Assembly: GCA_949752745.1 (NCBI GenBank)
Contig: OX457034.1
Location: 7,834,904-7,898,903, forward strand
Direction: 5' to 3'
Source: Protula sp. h YS-2021
Taxonomy: Eukaryota > Annelida > Polychaeta > Sabellida > Serpulidae
Length of the DNA stretch: 64,000 nucleotides
The notes under the pieces are model-generated. The model searched no databases and was not told where the DNA came from. It saw only the letters and a program-made list of their open reading frames with translations. Shown here piece by piece: positions 47,900 through 59,000 of this stretch (position 1 is the first letter of the stretch; the number at the start of each line of letters is the position of its first letter). Made by a program: the position numbers and the translations under genes.

Positions 47900-48199
47900 A
47901 TGGCAGAAACGGAAGTCCAGGATGCCAATCATCGTGACGTCATGGACGCATGCGTAGAAGAGGTCAGGAAATCCGGTCGAGCGAGCCTCGTTCCCACCGA
48001 AGACGACTACGATGACGATCTTCACTTCGAAGAAACTGATTCGCCAAGGCTACAGGAAATCATCTCTAAGCTGTCCTACGCCCAGAACAGGGTGGCCCAA
48101 GATAACGACAAGTACATTGTACCACGTGATGGGATTACGTCATTTGTATATTTAGCAGACGACAAAAATACTTCCCCCAGTAGGGCCAGAGTTGATTGA
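47900..48199 (+). CDS. Small acidic hypothetical protein (99 aa)
   Basis: The frame is complete: ATG in good context (AACATGG), 99 codons, stop TGA. Codon use and GC are clearly higher than the AT-rich surroundings. The product is acidic with a Glu/Asp cluster (TEDDYDDDLHFEE, residues 34-46) and no signal peptide or transmembrane segment. No family is recognised. AATAAA at 48357-48362 lies 160 bases downstream. An acceptor-like CAACATAG at about 47787 in front of the start suggests a spliced 5' leader. It could also be a retroposed copy of a cDNA fragment. Confidence 0.5.
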   Translation: MAETEVQDANHRDVMDACVEEVRKSGRASLVPTEDDYDDDLHFEETDSPRLQEIISKLSYAQNRVAQDNDKYIVPRDGITSFVYLADDKNTSPSRARVD

Positions 48200-48219
48200 T
48201 GTCTAATAACTAGTTTCAG

Positions 48220-48765
48220 TTACTTTGTTGCAGTTGTATGCAAGCAAAAGCAACCATGATGAGGACCCCGCACTTCATGGAAAAATACATGCAACAAAAC
48301 GGCTGGATGTGAACGAAACTTTAGTATTAGGTTTTAAATTTAATTTATAGAATAAGAATAAAATCTCATCACCCAAATCAGTTGAAGAATATAAATAAGC
48401 GAGTTATAAATCCCACAACGTCACGTCAAAAAAAAAAAAAATTCGGAGAAATATAAACATTTTGTCCGCATCATTTCGTCCGTACCATTTTGTCCCTCAG
48501 TGTCAGTGTTGTTGCTTTTAGAGATAGACACGGACGTACTTTGGAATGTCATTTTCACTTTTATTAGCAGAGCTTGAGCAAGGATTGACCCTTTAGTTGA
48601 TGGAAAGAGAACTTGTTTTTGGAAATGGTATAAACTGGTGTTTCTTTCCATTATGTGAAGGTATGTATAGTTAAAGACCTTCGACTGGAACTCAAAAAAA
48701 AAGGCCACAGTCTTTCTTGTTTTGTTTTTTTCATAAAATTTACAACAAAGGTATAAGGTTAACTC
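48220..48765. other. 3' flank of the small ORF, nothing else recognised
   Basis: Includes the AATAAA at 48357. Poly-A and poly-T runs give chance ORFs on the minus strand. Confidence 0.45.
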
Positions 48766-49090
48766 TCACGTGACTATGTAAGAGTCACGTGGGCATGTTA
48801 GTAGTCTTACGTTCCTTGTCTTAACTAATTCTATCAGACACGTGATCATGCAGCCATTGTCACGTGACTATGTAAGAGTCATGTGGACATATTAGTAGTG
48901 TCACGTTTCTTGTCTCAACTTTAATTCTATCAGACACGCGATTATGTGGTCATGGTCACGTGAATATGTTAGAGGTGTCACGTGGACATTTAAGCAGTGC
49001 CACGCGACTGTAAACAAAGCAAAGAACACTTGAAACGATGTAGTTGTAGTCACTTTATTTCAGCTGGCACTGGCATACGTCACGTGTCCA
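48766..49090. repeat. Degenerate ~95-bp repeat with clustered CACGTG E-boxes
   Basis: About three copies of a unit with CTATCAGACACG(T/C)G, GTCACGTGA and TATGT(A/T)AGAG. CACGTG occurs roughly eight times in 330 bases. The palindrome is the core site of Myc/Max, USF and other bHLH factors; whether it is used here is unknown. Confidence 0.65.
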
Positions 49091-50630
49091 TCAGACAAAT
49101 ACATCGATTAAATGCATACTGTGTCGAAAACCTCATTCGCGCTTAGGTTAAAAAAAAAACTATTAAACTATTGCATAGTTAGTTGTAATCTTATTAGAAG
49201 CTTTTAGCAAACATATAATTTTAATACGTTTTGACGCTAAAATATATACGTTAATAAATTTGCGAAAACAGTTCGCACTGAATAATTGATATCGCCGTAA
49301 AATGTAATAAAGTAGAAAAAAGCATAGCTTTTTGTTTGTTTGTTTGGTTTTTACTTTACAATACCATACAGAGAAATATCTGCTACACCAAAAAACAACC
49401 GCTGACATCAAAAACTCTTGGTTATTTTGGACTGCTGAAGTAGCGGTCAAAGAACCCCCCCCCCAAAAAAAAGTTATTTTTAACGTATCTCTGGCTTTTT
49501 CTAACCAGAACCGCCTTATAGGTTATGTCCCGTGCATTTGTTTTAACAGGAAGCATCAGAATTAATTTGATAAAACTGATAGAAATAAGCCGCTATGTTG
49601 AACTTTTCAAATTTAAAATCAATCACATTTTTTAGTTTTAAGGTAATTTACAGACCAATAAATTCTCTGAAAATTATGATGCATGGCTATGGACAAAGCA
49701 GCGATAAGGAATGCATTATTTTGATACACCGTTTATGTCCAACAACAAACCTCTACGGCAGTATGGTCTGTTGTGTTTATCACCTTTTTACTCCGCAAAC
49801 CCACTGGGGATTCCGTGAAAATAGTACCCATAAAAGAGAGGAACTTCTTTTTAAAATATCCATTCGCTCTGTGTTTATGCATAACGCATAGATCACATCA
49901 GAGGTCAGCTGTTTTATAACAAAGTTTAATACAAAGCAACACTATTGTAGGCCACGCCAACACCTGTCAATCATTACCCCTACTGAAACGCCATTTATAC
50001 CATCAACAGCTGACTAGTACTGATGAAATATAGTTCTGAATTTAAGTTACATCGTTTCAAGATCATTTCAGATTCACTAATACTTGTAAAAGAACCGGCA
50101 TAAACAAACACACCGACGATTAGTAGAATGTTCATTTCACATCGGCATCTCCACATTCATGACAACAACAATGAAAAAAAAAGTGCTTAAAAATTCCGCA
50201 CCATATCATTTAAACGGTTAAGCCTCCAGAACGACATTCTTCGTTCAATTTTCATTGGACATACATTGACATCGTTTGATTCAGGAACTTCAATAATAGT
50301 GAGACTGTGCACTGACCTAAGACAGGTCACTAACGGCGTTTTAAGTGCATGGGCAGCATTAGATATTCGGTAATAACTAGAAATGACACATTTGAGCAAA
50401 TTTACCGGAAGTGAACCACACTCACAGGGCGCATGCCCTGCCTAGTATCTGCTTGCACAGTGCATGAAAACTAAATCAGTCTAATACAGCACACGTTAAA
50501 TCTTCATCCCCGGCATATAAAAATAAATCAAATAAACCTTTAAAAAAACATTCAAAAATATAACACGTACAAAAATATATCAGTTTACAAATATATGTTT
50601 TTTGGTAGTTTTCTATCAATTATTCTGCAT
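49091..50630. other. No gene recognised
   Basis: AT-rich sequence with ORFs at 49163-49450, 49595-49891 and 50187-50399 that lack any supporting signal. Confidence 0.5.
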
Positions 50631-50634
50631 CCGA

Positions 50635-51175
50635 CGTTCGCTCTTTTTCATTCCACATTCACCGTTCTTCGCTCCATACTCACCGTTCTTCACCCCACAT
50701 TTACCGTTCTTCACTCCACATCCATCGATCTTCACTCCACATTCACCGTTCTTTGCTCCACATTCACCGTTCTTCGCTCCACACTCACCGTTCTTTACTC
50801 TAAACTCACCGTTCTTCGCTCCATACTCACCGTTCTTCACCCGACATTCACCGTTCTTCGGTCCACACTCACCGTTCTTCACTCCACATTCACCGTTTTT
50901 CACCCCACATTCATCATTCTTTACCCCACATCCACCGTTCTTCACCCCACATCCACCGTTCTTCACCCCACAATCACCGTTCTTCACCCCACACTCACCG
51001 TTCTTCACCCCCCCCCCCCCACACTCACCGTTCTTCACCCCACACTCACCGTTCTTCACCCCACACTCACCGTTCTTCACCCCACACTCACCGTTCTTCA
51101 CCCCACACTCACCGTTCTTCACCCCACATTCACCGTTCTTCACCCCACACTCACCGTTCGTCACCCCATACTCTT
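50635..51175. repeat. 21-bp minisatellite, about 25 units
   Basis: The unit is ACCGTTCTTCACCCCACACTC with C/T variants. Since 21 is divisible by three and the unit has no stop, several frames are open on both strands (FFTPHSP, TVLHPTL and, on the minus strand, CGVKNGE). Right-hand units are nearly identical and left-hand ones diverged, suggesting growth from the right. No start context or flanking exon favours one frame, so I do not call a gene. Confidence 0.95.
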
Positions 51176-52075
51176 TAAAGCAATTCGCCAAGGTGCAAAC
51201 AATATCGTGTGGAAAGAAGCTATGACGAGCGCTACGCGTTGCTAGGCAACTTAATAATAAACTTCACAATAATAATAATGGATACATGGCCTACACACAG
51301 TCAACAAAGTCATGCTTACATTGCATTTCATCTACTAACCCAGACTAGTGCCTCTCAGCCTCTTGGTATTTAATACATGAACAGATACATCTGTACTATT
51401 AAACTTGGTACCACTCAAATAGTTAAATAAATTGTTCCTTAGAAAAACAAACAAAATCTCGAAAATGATCACCCCATTTAAGGCATGGACAAACACGAAA
51501 CCATGTACAAAAGATTCCACAGTAAGCTTAAAACAGCCTGCTCTAAAAATAGACCTAACCACAAATCACTACACCAAAAGAGATCACATTTCAGGAAAAA
51601 TATAATACTCCCCCCCCCCCCCCCCCGAGGCCATTAATATCCTTGAGAGTGGGAGAATTCACAGCAGTAAAATTGATTCACATAGCTCTATGCAATTACT
51701 CGAGCTTTCTCTTCCTAAATTGTGACGTTGCCAACGGGGTCGTCTAAAAAATGCCCCAAAAAATGTGGCGATTTTTGCACACCCTCTACGCAAAGCGCGC
51801 ATCCTCCTTCTTTTACTATATTATTATCTACGGGTCCATTGCCCCAAAGTTTGGACCCGGGTCCGTCAATTGGAACCGAGAACCGTTCCATCCCTACGTT
51901 TGACTTGATTTTTTTAACAAACAGAATAACAGTGCACCAGGTGACGTCAAGGCCATTTACATGAAAACACACTATGTAACAGTCCGGTATATCAAACACT
52001 CTCGCAACCAATCGGAAAGGAGCTTTTTGTTTACAAATGCAACAAACGTTGTTGTGACTGGCTGTAATTCTGGCA
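51176..52075. other. Spacer without recognised genes
   Basis: Holds a poly-C run (51610-51626). A minus-strand frame (51715-52215) is open through this region and the array beyond but shows no motif or splice logic. Confidence 0.4.
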
Positions 52076-52077
52076 TC

Positions 52078-52290
52078 TGCCGTAGTGACGTCGGCAAATG
52101 ACACTGGCACTGTGGCACCTGACGTAGTCACTACGGTAAATGACACTGAGACTACGGCACCTGACGTAGTCACTGCGGCAAATGACACTGTCCCTGTTTC
52201 GCCTGAAGTAGTCACTTAGGCAAATGACACTGACACTGTGCGTCGCCGCGGCAAATGACACTGGTATTGTGGCACTAGCTACTTCCACTC
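52078..52290. repeat. 42-bp tandem repeat, about five units
   Basis: GGCAAATGACACTG followed by GGCACCTGACGTAGTCACT recurs every ~42 bases; the last unit is shortened. Each full unit has a TGACGTAGTCA or TGACGTCGGCA word (CRE/AP-1-like). Confidence 0.8.
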
Positions 52291-52336
52291 TGGGCAAGCC
52301 ACTGTCCTCTAAGTGTGAACTGAGCAAAGCAACAGC

Positions 52337-52635
52337 AGCTCCTCCGCGCAGGAACCCGTTCTCAGCAGCTTCTCCGCGCAGGAACGCGTTCTCAGCAGCT
52401 CCTCCGCGCAGGAACCCGTTCTCAGCAGCTCCTCCGCGCAGGAACCCGTTCTCAGCAGCTCCTCCGCGCAGGAACCCGTTCTCAGCAGCTCCTCCGCGCA
52501 GGAACCCGTTCTCAGCAGCTCCTCCACGCAGGAACGCGTTCTCAGCAGCTCCTCCACGCAGGAACGCGTTCTCAGCAGCTCCTCCACGCAGGAACGCGTT
52601 CTCAGCAGCTTCTCCGCGCAGGAACCCGTTCTCAA
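52337..52635. repeat. 30-bp minisatellite, ten units
   Basis: CAGCAGCTCCTCCGCGCAGG with AACCCGTTCT repeats every 30 bases, varying only at the CG/CA and CCC/GCG positions. Both strands stay open (AAPPRRNPFS and LLRTGSCAEE), again a result of the unit length. Confidence 0.95.
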
Positions 52636-53030
52636 CATGGCACTGTCAATCACGCGGACACAATATCCAAGTCGCGTCCGAGTATTACAATTAAATGCGA
52701 AACAGCGGGGAATATGAACCACTCCCCCACCCCCCCCCCCCCCCTCCCGTACTGCCCACATCCATTCAAAGTCAGTAAATGTTTTCAAATCACAACACAG
52801 GGAAAAGACACAGAAAGAGTCGCCTCTTTATAAGGCGCATGACCGAGGCAGGAAAAAAAGATAAAAATAGACAGCTATGCCACAGTAAACCGAATTTCCT
52901 TAAATTGTTCTACTGCACTTCAAGCCCCTGGCGTATATATACATATATATTTGTAAGTTTCCAGATTGGGGGCTGAAACCTCGTATAAACATTGCAATAA
53001 AAAAAAACCTATGTCTAGACTATATTCCGG

Positions 53031-56000
53031 TCAGGATTTGGGCTTTTGGTGTTTACAGTAGCAATATTTTCGCAGTTCTGGCAGAGTTTTCAGGACACAG
53101 TGAGGCTGGCTGCCGTAAGCGTTAATCCGGCTAATCTCCTGGTTAATCCGCCAAGTCTCGTCCTTGACGTCATACTGCACGGTCGCCTTTTGGAAATAAA
53201 CGAAACAACTTATATTTACACTACATTTCTATTTATATTATATTTATATTTGCACTACATTTATATTTAAATTGTATTATTTCGTAAAAACAATTGTTAT
53301 CATAAGTTTATAGTAAACCATTTATTAGTACGCTGTGGATGGATGATTTAGTGAGAATCCTCATACAAGGCAGTTATGAACGTGTAAAATATAAATGCTG
53401 GTAGCCGGGTTCTTATCAAACCAGCGTGACCTCATTCAGCCCGTCATTAGTCCGTACTACAATTTGGTAGTACACTACATGTAATTCTACCTCACCTCAT
53501 ACAGCCCGTCATTAGGGCTGGTACGTACGATAATTTGGTAGTACACTACATCTAATTCTACCTCACCTCATACATCCCGTCTTTAGGGCTGGTCCGTACT
53601 ACAATTTGGTAGTACACTACATGTAATTCTACCTCACCTCATACAGCCTGTCATTAGGGCTGGTCCGTACGATAATTTGGTGCCACACTACATCTAATTC
53701 TACCTCACCTCATACAGCCCGTCACTAGGGCTGGTCCGTACGATGATTTGGTAGTACACTACATCTAATTCTACCTCACCTCATACAGCCTGTCATTAGG
53801 GCTGGTCCGTACGATGATTTGGTAGTACACTACATCTAATTCTACCTCACCTCATACAGCCTGTCATTAGGGCTGGTCCGTGCTATGATTTGGTAGTACA
53901 CTACATCTAATTCTACCTCACCTCATACAGCCCGTCATTAGGGCTGGTCCGCACGATGATTTGGTAGTACACTACATCTAATTCTACCTCACGTCACCTC
54001 ACCAAGTGAGTACACTACATCTAATTCTACCTCACCTCATACAGCCCGTCACTAGGGCTGGTCCGTGCTATGATTTGGTAGTACACTACATCTAATTCTA
54101 CCTCACTTCATACAGCCGGTCATTAGGGCTGGTCCGCACGATGATTTGGTAGTACACTACATCTAATTCTACCTCACGTCACCTCACCAAGTGAGTACAC
54201 TACATCTAATTCTACCTCACCTCATACAGCCCGTCATTAGGGCTGGACCGTACAATGATTTGGTAGTACACTACATCTAATTCTACCTCACCTCATACAG
54301 CCCGTCACTAGGGCTGGTCCGTACGATGATTTGGTAGTACACTACATCTAATTCTACCTCACCTCATACAGCCTGTCATTAGGGCTGGTCCGTACGATGA
54401 TTCGGTAGTACACTACATCTAATTCTACCTCACGTCACCTCACCAAGTAAGTACACTACATGTAATTCTACCTCACCTCATACAGCCTGTCATTAGGGCT
54501 GGTCCGTACGATGATTCGGTAGTACACTACATCTAATTCTACCTCACGTCACCTCACCAAGTAAGTACACTACATGTAATTCTACCTCACCTCATACAGC
54601 CTGTCATTAGGGCTGGTCCGTACGATGATTTGGTAGTACACTACATCTAATTCTACCTCACCTCATACAGCCTGTCATTAGGGCTGGTCCGTACGATGAT
54701 TCGGTAGTACACTACATCTAATTCTACCTCACCTCATACAGCCCGTCACTAGGGCTGGTCCGTGCTATGATTTGGTAGTACACTACATCTAATTCTACCT
54801 CACCTCATACAGCCCGTCATTAGGGCTGGTCCGTACGATGATTTGGTAGTACACTACATCTAATTCTACCTCACCTCATACAGCCCGTCACTAGGGCTGG
54901 TCCGCACGATGATTTGGTGGTACACTACATCTAATTCTACCTCACCTCATACAGCCCGTCATTAGGGCTGGTCCGTACGATGATCTGGTAGTACACTACA
55001 TCTAATTCTACCTCACCTCATACAGCCCGTCACTAGGGCTGGTCCGCACGATGATTTGGTGGTACACTACATCTAATTCTACCCTCACCTCATACAGCCC
55101 GTCATTAGGGCTGGTCCGTACGATGATCTGGTAGTACACTACATCTAATTCTACCTCACCTCATACAGCCCGTCGCTAGGGCTGGTCCGTGCTATGATTT
55201 GGTAGTACACTACATCTAATTCTACCTCACGTCACCTCACCAAGTGAGTACACTACATCTAATTCTACCTCACCTCATACAGCCTGTCACTAGGGCTGGT
55301 CCGTACGATGATTTGGTAGTACACTACATCTAATTCTACCTCACCTCATACAGCCTGTCACTAGGGCTGGTCCGTACGATGATTTGGTAGTACACTACAT
55401 CTAATTCTACCTCACCTCATACAGCCTGTCATTAGGGCTGGTCCGTACGATGATTTGGTAGTACACTACATCTAATTCTACCTCACGCCACCTCACCAAG
55501 TGAGTACACTACATCTAATTCTACCTCACCTCATACAGCCCGTCACTAGGGCTGGTCCGTACGATGATTTGGTAGTACACTACATCTAACTCTATTTTGC
55601 TGCTGAAGTTTGTGATTCTCTCGTCGGGGTTGCTCTTCAAGAACCGCAGCACCTAAGGACATCAACAATCAACCATTTTTTATTGAAAACAGAGAATTTC
55701 GGCTTTATATTGTACTTTATGTTGAACTAACTCAACATTATACCAACATCGGGTCGATTGTGACCTTGACTAAACTGTCCGTGAATTGACGCGCACACAT
55801 GCCAAGCTCGTGAATACACGTGGTCCATATAACACACGGACGGACACAAAGTCGTATCCAGCTCCCCCTCCCACGCCCCCACCCCTCCCCCCCCCCAAAA
55901 AAAAAAAGCAAGGAAAAGAAATTAAAAAAAAAAACACCTTGCATCCCTGTATTCGAAGAACAACAAAAAAATAATTCTCGCTTTTTTTTTATTTTCACAC

Positions 56001-59000
56001 ACTGGTACCTTTTCATTGGGTATGATCATTTTGGCGTCCTTGATTTCGCCCAGGCTGAGCTCCTCACACAGGCCCTCATGATCCTGCGTCAAACTGAAAA
56101 ACAAAAATCAAAACACACAGAAGACGCGCGTTAATAATACAGCGTCTGAATGCATAAACCGGCGAATGGCATTAAAATTCCGCGTCCTTGTTTCCCGGTT
56201 AATATAACCACATAATGTAACCACATAACCGCATAAATCCTATAATATATATCTTTGTAAGGAAAATTGGCTATGCGATTAATGGCAATTTGCTGCCCAA
56301 AACAACGGCCTGATTAACACAGTCACATTAAATAACAGTGAAATGTTCACAGCGTTAACAAGATGGCAAAAATGACGTTCTCGCAGCCATGACGTTCGTT
56401 GCAGTTCCAACGCCAATAATGTATTTTGATATATGACGTCAATGCACAGGTTCTTAAGAACGCTGAGCTATCACGCCAATGAAATCTTCACAAGAACACT
56501 GTCACACGACGGCAACGACAAGTTCACACGGACACTGATACACAAAGTCAACGGGCACTGCTCACAAGGACACTGGATATACAAGATCCATGACAGGTTC
56601 ACAAAGACAACAATGTACAATGTCAACGGACAAGTTCACAGGGACACTGATACACAAAGTGAAGGCACCTGTTGATGTGGCGCACGACTTTTTTTGCACC
56701 CTGGCGCACCAGCTCGTGGTCGAGCGCCACCTCTTCATACGTCATACACGTGCACCAGTGTATTTCGATGTGTGCCGATGCGCACGTGCGGTTCAGCGGG
56801 ATCTCGTGCAACAGGCTGATGCCTTATAGCAGCAGCAGTAACCAGCACACCAACCGCCAGCCAGCAGCAACCAGCATACCACCACCAGCCAGCAGCAACC
56901 AGCACACCACCACCAGCCAGCAGCAACCGGCACACAACCGCCAGCCAGCAGCAACCAGCACACCAACCGCCAGCCAGCAGCAACCAGCACACAACCACCA
57001 GCCAGCAGCAACCAGCACACCAACCCGCCAGCCAGCAGCAACCAGCACACAACCACCAGCCAGCAGCAGCAACAACAAAGAGAACGAAAACAATTATATC
57101 AGGAAAAATAGGCAGGGGTAAACGTTTAATTTTTATACAGTTTTTTTTTTTAAATTAATCTACGTGAAAATCTGAATAAAAATAGAGAACGGGCAAGAAC
57201 GAGGTAAAGGAGGAAACGCGGACAATATATGAAAATATGAAAGCGAAAGTGAAGCTGTAAAGTATATCCAGGAGATCCAGCAGCGCTACGTGGACATCGA
57301 ATTGTGTCGTCAGGTTGAGGTGTGTGGGAGAGGGGGGGGGGGGGAGGGAAGGGGAAGGCGGGAGGGAAGGGGGAAGGGGGAGCAGACGGAGGTCGGTTAC
57401 AGTGGTTATAAAACAGACCTCTAGCCTGGTGATTGACAGGCGTCGACGACCTCGATATATCCAGGAGATCCAGTAGCGTCTCATGGACGTCGAATGGCGT
57501 CGTCAGACGATCGACGTTCTTCTTTAAATTCTCGTACAACTTCGGGTACTTCTTTTGAAATTTCTCCGGGAACGTGAAGGACATCATGGGTAACCTTTCC
57601 TCTAATTTTCCCTGCACCGTCCTGGAGGCAGAAAAACCAGCTTTGCCGGTTATTTACACCGATCTCACACGCGCCACCCCATCCCCCCTCCCTCCCTCAC
57701 CGCCTCCCCTCCCCTTCTGCTTTACTTCAATTTGCTAAGTTGTTCTTTTCTTTGTGCTCTATATTAAACATAAACATTCTTTTTAGTTTTTGCCTTATGG
57801 TAAGAGATGTAAGTTCCATTTTTCTTTTTTTTTAAATTTTTTTAAAAATTTATTTATTTATTTATTTATTATTATTTTTTTTTTGAGGTGGGGGGGGGGG
57901 TGGTTGCTATTTTTCTTCTTAGTTTTTGTTTTTGTACTTCACACTTGTGGTAGAGATGTAAGTTCTATGCCCTCTATTTTATTATTATTATTATTATTAT
58001 TTTTTTTTTTTTTTTGAGGAGGAGGGGGGGGGGGGTTGGTTGCTATTTTTCCTCACTCACCAGCGGACCTTGCTGTAGCGTGCGCCGTGGTCTCCCATGA
58101 CGACGAGCAGCGTGTTGTCAAGGTAACCGTTGTCCTTGAGGAAGCGTAGCAACGCGGCCAGATCGGCGTCCACGTATTGGCCTGGGTTGTTGTCGGCGTG
58201 CGTCAAGTCACCCGTGAAGCCCAGAGCGAACTTCGGTATGTTGTTGTATCTGCAGGACCAAATACACTTCACAATTTAGGGAAGACCTCTGGGGAAGGGA
58301 GGGGGGGGGGGGGCGGGAGGAAGGGGGAGAGGAGACATCACTGACTTTATCATGAAATCGAGCGTAGTTGAGCGTGAATGCGGGTTCCTCCTGCCCGCCC
58401 AGACAGTACCTCCGGGGGTTGGCGGGCGAGGGGCGGGATGGGGTGGGGGGTGGGAAGAAGCGGAATCCACTTCGTCATGACGGCAGGCTGCACTCACTTC
58501 ATCATAAAGTCCTTCAAGTAGTTGAGTGTGAACGTGTGTTCCTCTTGTCTACCCAGGCGGTACCCCGGGGGGAGGGGAGGCGGGGTACAGGGAGGGGCAG
58601 AAGCGGCACTCACCTCATCATAAAGTCCTTCAAGTAGTTGATTGTGAACGTGTGTTCCTCCTGCCCGCCCAGACAGTGCTCGCGGGGGAGGGGGGGGGGG
58701 GGGTGGTGGCGGGGCAGGGGTAGCGGGGCAGGCTGCACTCACTTCATCATGAAATCCTTCAAGTAGTTGAGTGTGAACGTGTGTTCCTCCTGCCCGCCAA
58801 AGCAGTACTTGGGGGCCGGCGAGGGGCAGGGGGAGTGACTCACTTCATCATGAAGTCCTTCAGGTAGTTGAGTGTGAACGTGTGTTCCTCCTGCCCGCCC
58901 AGACAGTACTCCGGACTCGCCTTGTGAAGCCGGGCGTCGTGTATGGCCTGCCAGAACGGACGGATGTAATGGTCCACCGGACGTTCCTCGAACCCGTTGA

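Noticed and set aside
50595..51245. 216-codon plus-strand and 191-codon minus-strand ORFs
   Set aside because: Both exist only because a 21-bp unit without stops is repeated; no splice or start evidence favours either strand.
56672..57121. ORFs rich in SSNQHT or CCWLAGG repeats
   Set aside because: They are readings of the intron minisatellite at 56825-57075. The real exon on the minus strand overlaps only the left part (56669-56822).
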